Below are positions 9,561 to 24,300 of a DNA stretch of 64,000 nt, in pieces. The stretch comes from Numida meleagris (taxonomy: Eukaryota; Chordata; Aves; Galliformes; Numididae), in NCBI RefSeq assembly GCF_002078875.1, contig NC_034411.1, forward strand, positions 38,170,115-38,234,114. The letters are read 5' to 3'. The notes under the pieces were generated by a model. It made no database searches. It was not told the DNA's origin and saw only the letters and a list, made by a program, of their open reading frames with translations. Position 1 is the first letter of the stretch, and every line of letters starts with the position of its first letter. A program made the translations under genes and the position numbers.

Positions 9561-12500
9561 CAGCTCGGCGGCGTTCCTTCTCTCCGCTTTACTTCTAGTT
9601 GGAATGGTCGGTTTTACCTGTATGTTTCTTTAAAAGTTCACGAGCACCTTAAACTCGGCCAAGGAAGCGAAATAGCGGGGTGCGGGGGGTCTCGCCTGTA
9701 CCTCAGACCTCCTTCTTCCCTGGTGTTTTGCCCGAGGCTGTGCGTGCGTGCAGGTGGTCCGCAGGCGGCCTCAGAACGTTGTCCCTGCGAGGGTAGCTGC
9801 TTCCTTGGGTGCTGGAGCGCTGAGAAGCGAGTTGGTAGTCTCCTACAGAACGCGGCACGTCAATGTTCCGAGCTTGGCAGCTGGGTGTCACGCAGCGGGG
9901 TGTCAGATGGAAACGGAGCTGCTTAAGTTCAGCGGTTCTGCAGTTACCGGTGAAGCCAGCGCACTTAACAGGATGAGAGTTATGTTCTCTCGTTCTTGCT
10001 AGGAGCAGCCTTCCCGGTAACCATTTCTGCCGGTGCTACAAAGTGTCCTCAGAGGGGGTGGACTTCCCCCGAAACTCTTCGGTATCAGTCGGTTCGGTGC
10101 GGAACAGCTGCGAGGCTGTAAATGTTCTGTTTGTATTCCCGGTGCGTTTGCACGTGGGTAAATACATATGGGCTCTTTCTGCTGTTTTGAGTTTGGTTTG
10201 TCATCGCATCTGACTCAGGGACTGTTCCCAGGTATGTCTGTGCCTGGATTAACGTTATGTTGTACAGCAGGGCTCATGGGGAAGGCGATCTGCAGAGATG
10301 GGAATCCCAGAAGATCTGGAGTGGGCCATAACATTCAGTAATTTTGGGTCCACCCTTTTTGATTGCTGAAAGAAAAGAGAATCCAACAGTCTGATTTGGG
10401 GTTAGATTTAGTTCTACAGTATACCCTTTTGGGTTTACAGATGTACTTGGAGGTGTAAGAAGAGAAGCCTGCAGCGCAGCTCTTCATCTCATTGTAGAAA
10501 ACTGTACCATAGAGCTTGAAACTGGATATTGCTTCTGTGTTATGCAGCTTTTCAGATTCTTTCTGCATTTTCTCTAATAAGTGTTTAGACGGTTTGGTAA
10601 ATGTACGTTGCACATCTTACCTACACAAGGTCAACCTTTACCTGCAAATATTGATGTAACTTCCTGGGTTATCAAGAGAAGATATGGCCTTTGAAGTGCT
10701 CTAGGGTACAGTCTAATCTATTCTATAAACAAACGCAGAAAAGTTGCTCTTCACAAGCATTTTTGTGAGTAAAATCTTTGGCACAAATCAGTTAGCTGCA
10801 TCCAGAAAAAAAAAAGGATGAAGATCATGCGGGGGAAAAAAAATCTAACAGAAAAAAAGCCCTCAGCTGGGCGGGATGGGAGGATGTCACTGCACAGCCT
10901 GAGGAGCGCTAGGATATGGCTGACCAGCACGGTGTCAGCCCACAGTAACTGCTCGGCTGGAAAAGGCCACGTAGCTGCTGCCCCTGTTCTTTTTAATGCG
11001 GTCAGCATTCCCCTTAAAAAGCCATCAAGAGTGGATGGATGAACCCAGCACACTGCCTAACCATATTCTGGATAGATGAGCTCCTGTATGATCTAGCACT
11101 ACTGGCATGCACCAGTAACGTGCAGACTGCACATAGTCCGTTCACTGACATGGTTACTGTAACTACGGTGACTATCAGAGCCTGTGTACCTATGTATCGA
11201 TCTAACTTAATAGGAGACTGCTGGAATAACAAGCAGGAATGAACATGGCGAGCACAGTTGAGCACTTTCCGGTTTGAGGCTTTGTAGGTAGCTGAAAAGA
11301 TGGGGAGCAGTTATTCCTTGTCAGCATCCTTCCACCGTGTAGGATACAAATGTTAGTGTGCCATCCCAGGAGCGTGCAGGCCTGGAGAACACCTGAGCAT
11401 CTGCAGGGAGCGCTGCAGAGAGTGCTCAGGGCTGTCCGTCAGGATGCAGGCTGCAGCTGAACACTGAGACAGAGATCCCACAGGAGCACGGCTGGAGGAG
11501 TTCTCATCTGACCCTAGGGAATGAATGTTCAGAGAAGGGATATGTAACAGACCGTCTGGTTATTAAAATTTCTTTTCTCTCCAGAGCTTTATTTCTGAGC
11601 AGCAATGTTGTTTCATTAAAGAATACTGAGCGTAAGGTTATTAGAGGATATCATAGGGCCTAAGGAGTCTCAGCCAAAGCCTAATCCACTAAGACATCAC
11701 AGTTTGGTTTGAGAATGGGAACTACTCTCATAGTCAACATCACTTAAGATGTGATAGTGTCATAGCTGATATGCTGATGCTGTATTTGTGTATAATGAGG
11801 GAACGCGGAGGTATATTTAGCTTGCGAAGTGAAATGTCAAACAGAAGAAACCTGCCTTATAAGTTCTAGAACCAAAACTGTCTATATGAAAAAAACAGAT
11901 TAGATACTTAAATGAATGCTAAGCGCTTCCAGAAATACAGTGGTTAAATATTTAAGTGTGTGTAAAGGTCAGGATAGGAGCAGGATTTGGAACACGGTAC
12001 ATGTTTGTGCCTCAGGGTATAAACAAGCCTCTTACTAGGGAAAAATGGAAATCTTCTATGGTGGCTGAAATACCTGTGGCCAGATTTTTTTTTCCTTTTT
12101 GAAGTTTATTTATGAAACCTTCTACTCTGATTGTTTTCTGACACAAAGAAATAATTTACCAGAGTAGTACGTATTTTTATTTTTTCCCCCATTTGTTATA
12201 TCAGAATATAGGTAAGGATGTGCTATAGTTGTGGCATCACTTGAGAAAATGGGGTTTGGATTTTTAAAAGCATTTCAGTGCCATTGTGATCATCACGGAA
12301 TCCCTTTTTCACTAGGTGCTTAAAAACCAGGTGGAATTACTGGAAACACCATTCTCTCCAGCATTGATGCAACCAGTAACATTTCACATATTCTGGCTCT
12401 AGTGCATGTAAGTTTTAGACTTTGATTAAATTTACTAGAAAAGCTAGGAACATCTGGAAATCTCTGCACTGTTCATGGAGTTTCAGTTGCTTAATTCAGT

Positions 12501-15178
12501 TTAACCGAAATGCATTATTCAAAATCAGATTTCTTGTTTGCCTCTCAACTCATGCTACAGCAAATGGAGACATGCTTCTGTACTTAGCTTTGATTTTTCA
12601 TTTCTGTGGTCATTATTAGTCTAACCATGAAGATGATAACATTTAAGTGATTCATATTTGTGGGAGTATCATTTTGTAAACAAAGATAAATGTGTTTGTT
12701 CTCGTCGTTATAAATGGGTCAAAACTTAAAAGCTAGGAGGTTGGGTCAAAGAGGAAGCCCAGAGATGAGCTTTAATTCAGAACCTTGTGCTCTTCTGGCT
12801 GCCTCGAAGCCTTTCTGCTTGTCCACTGCAAGTCAAAACACACCTGAACGCCGCTTGAAGACTGGCTGGTGGATTGGTTGCGGTGTTTCTTCTGTACTGT
12901 ACGTTGCGTTTTCTGCAAAGCCAGTTCTTCCACATGCATTTAATCCTGTTCTTTGTGAGGAGTATAAGTTAGCTGATTGTAAACAAAGGCCGAGAGAAAA
13001 AGTAATGCTCCTGTGTTCTAACGCAGTTTTAGTTAGTCAGGGTGCATTTCAGGAAGAAACTTGTGTTCCATTTAAATAGCATACACAGGTAGAGAAAGTG
13101 TTCTTTGTGTTGGCATATATTATTATGGCACACAATATAATTTAAGGTAGTATTTCTTCTACCCAAGTTTATACAAGTACTGTGCAGACTACCTAGGGCA
13201 CGTGGATTGGAAGTCTAAGGTTCCAGGGGGGTTATTCATTTTATTTGATCTAGCAACAACATTGAGGACTGCATGGTAATGAGTTGACTTGCTCTCATGC
13301 CCTTATGAAGGAGCAATTCAAGAAAACCACTCAAATACGGACCTACCTTAATTAGGTGTCTCTTTGACCAGATCATGCTGTTAGAGCTTGTGTGCAGATC
13401 AGGCAATAATTACATTCTTTTGTCTAAGTATCTGTGGACCAAGGAGACTTCTGAAATGCTGCTACTTGAGGGCAGAAAAAAAACCCAGCTTACTTAAAGA
13501 TAACTGTTAGCTGCTGGGTCTTTGGCACAGAGACATCTTCCTCCTCCACTGACTTTGTCACTCATTCCCCAACCGTGGCCTCACTATTCCCAAAGTTTTC
13601 TCAGTAGATCTTAACTTTGTGATTCACTAATCCTTCAGATTAATCCACTAACAGCCCTTAAAAATGGCATGCACAGCTATCAAATACTTTGCTATCAAAG
13701 CTATCAAATGTGTTTCACTCCTTACTCTACTGGCTCTTTGAACCAGGCATGGCCTTGCCCTCATGGGCTGCCGTTACAACCATGTACAGGAGTGCTTTCT
13801 TTAGCACACTTTGCAGCAGCTCCCTAAGAGAAGCAGTAGGAGCATATAACAACTTGGTGTGAAACAGAGAAGTGGGAGGTTGAGGCTGAGGATGAGAAGA
13901 GGTACAGAACCAGCGTTTCCTGTCACTTCATCAAAGCAGATGTGTATGCTTGCCCATAGTAATCCCACATGCGCCCTACTCATTTCAGTTCAGACGTCTG
14001 GTAGTCATTTCCCAGATTTGTAAAGGATCAGGCTGACAATCAAAAAATATCAGCTGACAATTATACAAACAATCTCTTTGCTTTTAGTCAATTCTTTTTA
14101 AAACTCCGGGTACATTCAAGGTCAAACTTTTTTCAGGACCAACCCATTAGACTACTCTTTTGAATAACTGGTTCATTCAATGAAATTACAGTGGCTCTGA
14201 GAAGTAGTGCTCTTAAATTGAAACAAAGAGCTGCACCAAAAGCATGTATTTGTAAACATGAGGTGGTGAGCAGAACGTGCTTGTGTGCTAGAGTTTTCAG
14301 TAATTTAGCACTGGTGGTAGAATGAGAGCTGTAAAGTGATGTGGAAAAAAAGACTTGCCAGCCCTGTGCATGATAATTAGCCTTGATGCTTAAGTATTTC
14401 TTAATGAGTAGGTCTGAACTATTAAATTCCTGTGCGAGCCCAACTTGAGATGTTGTCTCAATCTGTTCATCTCTGAAGAAAACACTAAAAAGCAAGGGAG
14501 TAATTACCAGAGTCACTCCGCACAACCTCTTTGCTTGACCTGGAGTTCACCAGGTTATGTACAGTATAGTATGCTATATATGTTTTTATTTGTCTTTTTA
14601 CTTCACTGGAGATCTGCAAGAAAAATTTGGAAACCGCTCTGTTATTTCTTCTCAATCGCAATTATTTCATTTCTAAATTACTTAATTTCATTGTTAAAAT
14701 ATTGACCCTTTTTCTATCTTAAAATATCTCCGTTCCCAATGTTCAGCGAGATCAGCGTGGCATTCATTATTATTGTGCATGTTTCTGATCTTGTTCTCAT
14801 GTTAGTAGGTGTAATTAGGGTATGGAGCCAAACCGCATAATGACTGAAAAGTCAGTTTGTGAACAGCTGTTCTCTGCTGACACTCTGAACCAGGGTGACA
14901 ATTTCTGCACTGAAATACTGGCAGTGCAATCTGCATTTACATGCTGTTTGCAGAATTCAGACTGAATGCTTGCAGTTGAAGATGCAAATACATGATGCAA
15001 TCAGGTACTATTGAACAAGGAAACGGGTATAAATGATATCTGATTTGTGTTTATAACCTACAGCCTGGCAGCGTCAGTATGGTGGGGTGGCGTTGCTTAG
15101 ATTTTGATAACTGTCTTCTGGCTAATTAGTGTATTTGCTAGCTATACTTCTAAATTGTCTCAACTTTGCCTCCTCCAG
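9561..15178 (+). other. GNG4: Presumed GNG4 5' intron
   Basis: AT-rich DNA between the CpG island and the acceptor cctccag ending at 15178. No exon is recognised. A 121-codon frame at 12714-13079 and a minus-strand 130-codon frame at 14133-14525 have no recognisable domain. An additional 5'UTR exon could be hidden here. Confidence 0.55.
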
Positions 15179-15188
15179 GGAAAACAAA

Positions 15189-15284
15189 ATGAAGGAACTA
15201 ACGTCAAACAGTACAACCAATATATCTCAAGCCAGGAAAGCTGTGGAGCAATTAAAAATGGAAGCATACATGGATAGGATGAAG
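15189..15284 (+). CDS. GNG4: GNG4 first coding exon
   Basis: The exon itself begins at 15179 (acceptor cctccag) with 10 nt of 5'UTR. ATG at 15189; ends YMDRMK with donor AAG|gtaaac at 15285. Confidence 0.95.
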
Positions 15285-18200
15285 GTAAACTTAGGCGTAC
15301 TGTTGATATTTTGAGTTCATTTCATTTGAATTCATTTGTGGTATAGATTCCCTATAATACTCCAAAAAGACTGGATTACCTGAAATCAAAATTCTGTGTT
15401 GAGGAATAGGACAGTATCAGGTCATAAATTCACCAATTAGAAAAACGGTATTTATGACTCAGAAATATTAGTACAACTGACACAAATACTCAGTCTTGCT
15501 TATATAAAAATATAAATTTCAGTTGTTTCAGTTATCACTGTTGTCTTGTCAGAGACAACTGAATTTGCATAGCTGTAGTTTCTATCTTGTATAGTATCTT
15601 GACAAATTTATTACAGAATAGATGTACACTCATAGAGATGGCTGTTTCTGTTTCCTTCAGTATGGGTCTGCCTTTTCAGCATAACCATGCAGGTTAGTTT
15701 TCAGTTGAATTAGTCCCTGATTCAGGTCATGTTGCTGCCGTGTGAACAACACAACTGACAAGAAGGAAAGTTAATGAGTGGAAGAGGGAAGGGCTGGAAA
15801 AATGTGGGTTAGTTTCTTGTAATTTGAATTGTTGATCCTTAGATTATTTTAAACTTGCTTTTATATAATCAAGTTATAACTTTCAAGTATGAAATCATTA
15901 GCACAGTTATGCAGATAGCTTCATTTGGTAGATGTATAATGACATTCTTAATTACATATGTAAGAATTACATAGGTTTTTTTTTTTTTTTTTGCATTTAG
16001 TTTAATTAAAAAGAACACAGGTATTAGCAAGACCTAACAATCATCTGGCTTACAAGTGTAATTATTTTACCTTTCATCTTGGGACCAAAAAAGACACCAA
16101 AGAGAAGTTAATACATTTCAGTATTCTTAAATATATGATAACATAATGAATAACTAATATATAACGAATGTTTATGTTATACTAATACAAACTAAATCTG
16201 ATCCATAAAAGGTTGATGTCTTGATTTCTAGAATGTATTTGAATAAGTAGATGAGGGATTATGAAAAGAGGTTGTTTTTTTTATTTCAATATCTGTTTTC
16301 CTTTTAATCTTTGAAACGAATAAGTGTGTACTTGGCAAATTTTGCCAAGAGACTTCAAATGGTTTTAACAGGAGATTTGAGTTTTCAGGTCATAGCTGTA
16401 AAGTTAGAGAAATGTTATTTTTGTTACTACTTCTTAAACTAGTTAGACATTTAACAAGAGATCAGTCCTTTCAACATAACTTAATTAGACTCTCTTTTGC
16501 AAGTTAATAGCCAGGTAGTTATTCCCATAGTAGACAAGGCCACATTGTTAACATTAAAAAGGAACTTTTCAAAGTGTCTACATTATTGACCAGGGAAATC
16601 AACTGTTCCAGCTCATTTTTCTACCACAGAGGCACTTTGTTTTCTGTGGACAGCAGTTGCAACAATTTGGTCTGCTCAATAAAAGTTTTGTAGTTAAAAT
16701 ACATTTATAGTTATCCATTCCCTACTGTATTCCAGATTTTTTTTTTTACTGAATTTTAAATCTGGTCCTACAACCATTCAGAGCAGCAAGCAATGCAGTG
16801 TTTTGAAGTTCCACAAAAACAACTCAATGTTGAAGTGCGAAAGAAATAGGACAACTTAAAAAGGGAGGATGAAGTTATTGGCATGTGGATTGGTAGCTGA
16901 AAGGTGTATTACTTTGGTGGGTTTTTGTAAACATTAAGAATCCCAAAAGGATCATAAATCAAACCTGTCTTACTTCTCTGCAGAAGGAATGGTTGGGATT
17001 ATAACAAAGTAAATAGAAAGCAGGAGGTGCAGATTCAGAGCTAGAAAACAGGAAGTGAAATTGGAAGAACAATGGCCTCATGACTTGTAGAGTAATGCAT
17101 CCACCAAAGCTGTAAAGTTGAGAAAGCAAAGATAATATTGGTGCTTTATCACAGTTGTCCCAAGAATAAAGCACTATTTAATCTTCCCTTCACGAGCAGA
17201 AAAGCAAGGAGGAGTGGTCTGACATTAAGGATCATAGCATATCAGCTATTACTACATTTTCTTTTTTCTTCAAGAAGGTAGAAAATATTCCTAACAGGTT
17301 CTGAATAGTGTTGGGAGATAAACGAGGTGGGATAGGCAATATATGTGTGTGAATCTCTTTGTTTTAGATGTAAAGGATAAGCAGAGTGGGTGTGTAAGCA
17401 AAGATGGTAATTAGTCACAATCCATGACAAGAGAGATGACATAGTAATTGCAGCATTTTGCCCTGTCATTGAAGCTTGTAATTATTAGTGCAGCTAACAG
17501 GATTATGTTCTAGCTTTGGCTGTTTTTATCACCTCTGTTATCCTAAAATGTAATGGTAAAGTTCCACAGTCCTCCCAGGACTAATTCTTCAAAGCATCAG
17601 AAGCATCACAGTTGACTGTTTTTGTCTTGTTTTTGTTTTGCTTTTTCGTTTGGTAATTTGACAAGCAGACGTATTTATCATTACACAGAATAAATACACT
17701 TTTAAAAAATATGAGATTGATGCGATACTGATATATTCCATCCCCTCTGCCTATATATTTTAAAATATTTTTAGAAAATGAAATGCTGACTTTCTGTTAG
17801 AATTCATCAATCAGACTGGAGTCTAATATTTTTTTAGCCACTTCTGCAGTATGTATAAATTACTTTGCACCTGCAGAGCACGCTGTATTGTGTAGGTGAG
17901 CTGAAAAGATAAATGTGTATTAGTTTTGTTTGAATATTCAAATCAGATGCTTTTACTTTACGTCTTGCTAAAAGCTGACCAGAAACTGCCCAACAGTATT
18001 CCCCTAAAGGTGAGTAGAAGCTATGGTAGACTGGGATTCATTTAACTTCCTCTGTGGCAGGCATAGAGTGAGTAGTATATTATTTTGTGTGGTAACATAC
18101 CATAGTATTGGCCATTGGGCTACCTCTGCATGCTGACACATGCTAAAAAAAGCTATCTATCTACGCTGTAGCTTTAATGTAATGTGTAATGCAGAGGTCC

Positions 18201-21189
18201 TCTGCCACTGTTGTTCTGAATAATCACACTGAGCAGGAAATGTACTGGAGGCAAAATTATATTTTGCTTTATTTTTTTGGCCACCGTTCTGAATTTGGTT
18301 CCTGTGAACAATCTTGGCAACGTGTTCACTGCTGCTGCTGTGCGATCATCTAATTTAACTCTTCATACTAAGTGGTCATTTTTCCACTGCATGAACATGA
18401 GCTATTCCAGTTCTTCAGTGAAGAAATTGCTATAATTCAGTTTCATAACCAGTGTAATCCCAGTGGGAGGATTTCTCCTCCTCACACCTTTTCTTGCTTA
18501 AAGGATTAAAATACATAGCTGAGGTTGTGATAATGTTCCTCAGTACCTTCTTGCAGGTTTTCCAGCAAATTGTACCATGTACTATGGTTTGACTAAAAGC
18601 AAAATTTTTTCTGAGTTAAACACTGTGATGTTGAAGAAAGTGTCTCTGCTTCATGATGTTTTGCATTCCTACCTGCAGAGTAGAGTTTTGGATATTAAAA
18701 AAAAAACAAAAAACATGTTGCGTTTTCGCTAATAAACATCCTTTTCATTGCTGTACGATGTCGAAGCACAGTAATATGTAGAGAAACAATTAGAAAATGA
18801 TATCACTGGATTTACATCTTCAAAGAATGATAGTTAAAGTTGTGCTTCTCTTCCACAGAAAAAAAACAAAGCTGATGCAGCTTATCCATATGTGGAACAA
18901 TCATGACAATTATGTGAAAGTTGGTCTTCTGTGATCACTCTGCTTAAAAAGATAGTTGGCTTCATGAATAAAATATTTACTAATGAACTTATTTGGTACC
19001 TTAATAATTGAAGATGGCTATGCTGAGCTTCTTTAATAAACCCATTATATAGGACCTAGAGAACTAGAGTATATTTCCTTTAGATTTTATTGGCAGTTAA
19101 GTTTATTATGATATAGAACTGTAGATGCCATTGAATCTTTTTGTGGGCACCTGTGGCTCAGAGTTTAACTTGCTCTGTTTGAATGAAAGAGAGGTCAGGT
19201 CCAAATAAATCAACTAAAGCATAGAACTGCCTTAATTTGAGAGATGTAGTTGAGCTTGAAAGATAGAAATAGAAAAGTGGAAATGAATATACTGATGACT
19301 GTCATTACCTGAAAATACTTCTCCAAGATGCTGCGGGGTACATTCCTCCTACAGTAACTAGAAACTTGTTAAGTTCTTTGGTGAATGAATTTTCTGCTCG
19401 TTTGTATTTTCCTGAGGTCAGCATAAGCCATTAGCACAGAAAAACATCTTTGCTGTCTTTTGATCTTTTGGGGCTCGATATGAATTTCATAATCAGTCTA
19501 CATTGTGCTTCTCTTTGGAAAATCTGCTTTTTAAGAATTCACGTGTAAATTTAAAATTGTGAGTATAGCATTCCCAGACTTTCAGCCATTATAGTTCTAC
19601 CTCTGCCCACCCTTTTGTCTCGCAGACTGATTCACTAGCAAACTAATTTTAAGTAACCTGAACACACCTGCTTCTTCAGTTAGGTGATAGATAGCCTACA
19701 CTGGGATGCCAACCATAGAAAATCTCTGGGCTTCAGCATTCTACAATGGCATATTTTAAAGATAGAAAGTCACTTATTATCTTCTGGCAGTTAATTTAAA
19801 TTTTGTGTGAATCCTGATTTGACACCTGTTGACTTTGTAGATCAAATCGAAAGCCTACCACAGGATGGACTGTTGCCAAAGCAAGTGGAGTGTGGGGAAG
19901 CTAAAGCCAACAGTGATGACACACCTGTCATTAAAATATCAGAAATCAGATTTATTATTCCTCTTTGCTATATTTGTGCAAACATGCTGATTTCAGTGCT
20001 TGACTGAGAAGAATCTGTCACGGTGATCAGAGGAAATACTTTGCAAAGACTATCTCATCCTCTTCACTCTACCATGATACTGAAGATCAGTAATTCAACA
20101 AAGCAAAGAAATGCAGATAATTGTAAATATCTTGCAGACTGAACAGAAGTAATTCATATGTGTATGTATGTCCTAAATTCTTAAGGGAAAAAAAAAACCA
20201 ACAGTTGAAGCACAGCATTCTCAAGTCACAAAGTTGCAAAAGTTTGCAGATGTTAGCTAGACCTGAAGTAGTTTCATCTTTCATTTCTTGCAAAATATCT
20301 TGAATATCAAAACACTGTTACAATCCTATAGGACTTCACAGTAAGCATGAGCCAGATTTAAGAACTTGGAGACCTTACAACTGTTTATTTTAAAACCTTA
20401 AAAAAATTAAGATAATGATCAAATTTAATGTGATGAGTGAAGCATTACTTAAAATCATTTACTAAACAGAAGATAATAGTCTGATTTATCTCATTTAGCT
20501 TTAATGAGAACTATGACAAATTAGTATTGAATTTTACTCCTGATTTATTATTTCATTTTTTAATTCCATTTCCATTGTCATGTGCCTCAAGATCTTTTTT
20601 TCCACATCCAGATGAGGAAAGGATAGAGAGAGTCTGTGGAAAACTTTCCAACTTTTGCTGTTTTAATGCCTGGGAATAAGAACTGAGGCAGAAGGCCTCA
20701 GAAGGCACGTGTCTACAAAGACACACGCGTCATGGAGAATCCCTTTTGCTTATGACCAGTCAGCAGATGGATATTTCAATGAATAGATTCTCCTGACCTC
20801 GCTACTGATGGAGGTGAAAAGCTGAATATTAATCATATAAATCACTACCACCCACATCACTGTGTTAGGTAAAGCGTATATAAGGTTTACTAGGCATAAT
20901 AAGAGCAAATTCAGAGCTGTGGTGTCTAATAACATGAAGAAAAAAGAAGTTTACTATTTTAAGACAATTTCCAATTCTGTACGTTACATGAAGGATATTT
21001 ACACATTGCCAAGTGGTTCGGAGTTAAGTGTTATAATGGTTCTTTTTTCTCTTCTATTAGGTATCCAAGGCTGCAGCAGACTTATTGGCATACTGTGACG
21101 CTCATATTGGAGAAGATCCCCTTATTATTCCAGTGCCTGCATCTGAAAATCCCTTCAGGGAGAAGAAACTCTTTTGCACTATCCTTTGA
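15189..21189 (+). CDS. GNG4: GNG4, G-protein gamma-4 subunit (2 coding exons, complete)
   Basis: Heterotrimeric G-protein gamma subunit. It binds a G-beta subunit as an obligate dimer on the inner face of the plasma membrane and relays receptor signals. The coding sequence joins 15189-15284 (32 codons) and 21061-21189 (42 codons plus TGA), giving 74 residues against 75 recalled for human GNG4. Residues 11-31 ([16 protein letters not shown]) form the N-terminal helix that coils with G-beta. ENPFREKK near residue 61 is the conserved GGL motif. Cys71 starts the CaaX box CTIL; a terminal Leu predicts geranylgeranylation. The N-terminus ([13 protein letters not shown]) is closest to gamma-4 among paralogs, and gene order supports it. 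The ATG has A at -3. The intron is phase 0. Nothing is broken. Confidence 0.96.
15285..21060 (+). other. GNG4: GNG4 intron between coding exons
   Basis: A 5.8-kb AT-rich intron ending cttctattag. It has short T and A runs (for example 15979-15992). No embedded gene or mobile element is recognised. Confidence 0.85.
21061..21189 (+). CDS. GNG4: GNG4 last coding exon
   Basis: Starts [19 protein letters not shown] and ends FCTIL TGA (stop 21187-21189). It carries the NPF motif and the prenylation box. Confidence 0.96.
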   Translation, partial: VSKAAADLLAYCDAHIGEDPLIIPVPASENPFREKKLFCTIL

Positions 21190-21321
21190 GTCGGTTTTCA
21201 ATTAAAAATATGTTAAAATTTGGTATCAGTGATGCATGCTTTTGGATTTAGCGTATTTTCCTCAGATATCAATATTTAACCTAGAATGACAGTGTTTTTA
21301 GAAGGTACTGCATTTTCTGGT

Positions 21322-21345
21322 AATAAATAAATAAAATAAAAATAA
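21322..21345 (+). terminator. GNG4: Clustered AATAAA signals, GNG4 short 3'UTR
   Basis: Several overlapping AATAAA/AAATAAA units 130-155 bp after the stop, followed by an A-run and CCCAAAACCC. Another AATAAA at 21794-21799 could serve a longer form. Confidence 0.5.
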
Positions 21346-24300
21346 AAAAAAACCCAAAACCCAAGGTAATCCTTATTTTTCAGACCAATGCACAAGTTTC
21401 ATTTCAGTTTTCATAAAGATTCCTTGGTTCTTAATGAAAGCATCGAGTACCATATCAAGTTGTAGATATCTTTGCCAGTCATAGATTTTTCTGAGACCCA
21501 AATGAGTCATACGGACTCTGAAGCTATTTTTAACATTCTTATTTTCTTTGGGAGGTGAATTTAATTCATTTGCCTTTACAAATTTTTATCTAAAAAGAGT
21601 AGTGTGACCTTTCCACAAGTAGTACTATTAAGGAAAAAATGCCAGTGATCTACAATGTCTTATACAGCAAGTGATGTTTATAAATATGTTTTGTGAAGAC
21701 TGTAATGAACTTGACTACAAAAACAATCTCAGTAAGGAAGTATTGTAACTACAAGTAAAATGAAGATGTATAGTTACATGCTAGGACTGCATCAATAAAA
21801 CTCTGGGGAAGCACGGCTTCTTGCATCTAATTTTGAATGACGATGATTAAATTATTTTAGAAAGTTAACTGAACTGTAATGTATCATGTCTTCCTGAGGT
21901 GCTCACGGATGGGTGTAAATTCAGCCCTGCTCAGTACTGAAAGGGGCATTACAGTTTCTAAGCAGCTCTCCACATGCTTTCACCATTTATGTGTACAGAG
22001 AGCAATAGTAAAACAAGGTTGTTCCAGAATACACATCGAGACCACCATGCCAAACACCCGTAAACCGCTGACACTGTGCCATAAGTACCTGCAAGACAAA
22101 GACAAGTTGAGGTACTCAGAGTGTTGTGATATACTTACATTTTCAATTTAGAAGCTGAAAATTTGGCAGTTTGTTGAATGAAGTTTGCATTTAACCCAAA
22201 GTGCACATTCTTGCCTCTCAATGTATTTTTAGCATTTTCTATCAATGTCTGTTGTACTGTTTTGTGCAGGAGAAATACAAGATGTCTTCATTGGTCAGGT
22301 TTAGCTTTCTTTGCCAATAACTTGAAAAATATGATGCAGCCACCCTGCGTTCATCTACTAGAGCGCACACAGGTGGGTTTGGACTGGGGTTCTGCTGCAG
22401 GCTAGCTCCTTCACCAGATCAAACACCGAACCTACATGTTTGATTGTGAAATATTTTTGAAAAATAACATTTCGCGTATTATAGTAGTATTATCGTAAAA
22501 AATCATATTCCTTGTAACCAATAGATTTTCATGATGCCTTTCATTTAAAGGTTTGTTTATTCATTCGCCAGCTGAGGACATCAGTAGTCTAGTTAGCGCA
22601 GAGCTGTTTCACAATAACTATTCTGAAAAACATTCAAATGTCACGAGTAGATCTTTTTATTTAGGTTCTGTCTTGGTTCCCACTCCTAACTTTTAACAAG
22701 AATATTTCTTGATGCTTGTCATGCTCAGCTTTATTTTGGAGGGTAGAGAAACAGGCTTTGTCTTACTGAGTCGTTATTTCATCAACAGTGAAATAAAAAT
22801 GGCTTTCTGAAAACATTTGTTAAAAAGGAGCAACAAAATGCTTAATAAGGTTCTTTAGGGAATCCTTCCTACACGGTAAATGATTCAGTAACTGCTCTGA
22901 TCACCATGACAACATTTTCATTTGTTCTTCTGCATGTATGGTTTTCACTGGAACAGCAAGGGAGAGGAATATAGGACACACTGCTTAATTCTCAGAGGCT
23001 TTGTAAAAACTTGCATTTGTGGCTCATCATTAACACTCTCGTCTAAGATAACAAAATTGCCACAGCTTATTACAGTAGTGCAAATAGCTTGCTTTCTTCT
23101 TCTAATTAACATCTGAGGTCTTGAGACTGAAGCATTTCGCGATAGCTTCGAACATCACTCATTTTAAGAGCTGTATCTGCAAAAATTCAGTGTTTCTCAG
23201 AAAAGGTGACTGATTGGTTTGGACGTAAGATTTTTCTGCAAAAAGAGAAGAAAAAAAGCTTTTCTCGAAGTCGTTGTGAATGTACTGAATCCCTTATAAG
23301 TTTAATAGCTGGCTTCCCATGTTTTTGGTTTCTTTCATCATTTCATGAGTTTAAAAGAAAAATTATCTATTAGGGTGGCTTCGTGCTTCTGATGTTAAGG
23401 AAGGAGACACACTGAGTACTGTAAATTGTGTATTTATTATAGCAGATGTCTATAATGTACCTGAAGAAGTTAAAACGTATAAGCGTAACGCTTTGTTGGA
23501 AAACAGGAAAGCCTTCTCTAGTATCATTGCACCTTATTTGCTAGTTCCTTGAATGAACATATACTACCAGCAAACTGCTGGGGAAAAAATGTTAAAAATA
23601 AACCTAGAAGATAAGCAGTTCAAAATAATTGATATAACATCTTTGGATCACATAGGGATATACGTCCTTATTATAGAACACCATCAACACCATCAGAATA
23701 TTGTCACTCTGATGAAAAGGACATCATCTGTCTTTTTTATGCCAACTTGGTCCAAAAATCAACATTTTAAAGAATGTCTTTTCCCCTAACTCCTCCAAAC
23801 CATAAAATGTCCTTGTCGTTATTGTATTCTTTGCTGCTTTGACATTTGATTTAGATACTCTGCTATTGATATTTGAGTTTCATGCTCACTTTACCTCAAA
23901 CTCTACAAACAAATACCTAAAAGTTCTTGAAGTTTTTTTTTCTAAAATTAAATAAATGCTCTTTCACAAAGTACAACATGTTTTCAAAAAATAATAAAAA
24001 AACCAGCCCTCCAGAATATGGCTTTGTCCAGGTTTTCTAAAGGCAGAAGCAGTGAGTTTTTATCCTCATCAAACTGTCTGATTTGGTTCCCAGTAACTCC
24101 AGTGAGAACAAGACCAGGCCAGGTACCCTTCCAGTGTTGCATTCATCTCTCTCAAGAGTTTTATTTCATATGTTGTTAGACTTGTTACTTGTGTATTTCA
24201 GGCCCGGGGAACAAATGCATGTTTGGTGTTAACAGTGTGAGTTGCAGCTGTCATCTCATGGAATGAGAAACTTGGAACAGAAGTTGGATTCAAGAACATT

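Noticed and set aside
8672..9633. Several overlapping ORFs of 100-196 codons on both strands
   Set aside because: They lie inside a CpG island where stop codons are rare. Products are Arg/Ala/Gly/Pro-rich without domains, and both strands and all frames are open equally.
11340..11520. GC-richer patch in the GNG4 5' intron considered as a CR1 or exon fragment
   Set aside because: No match to the CR1 blocks seen elsewhere in the window and no open frame of note.
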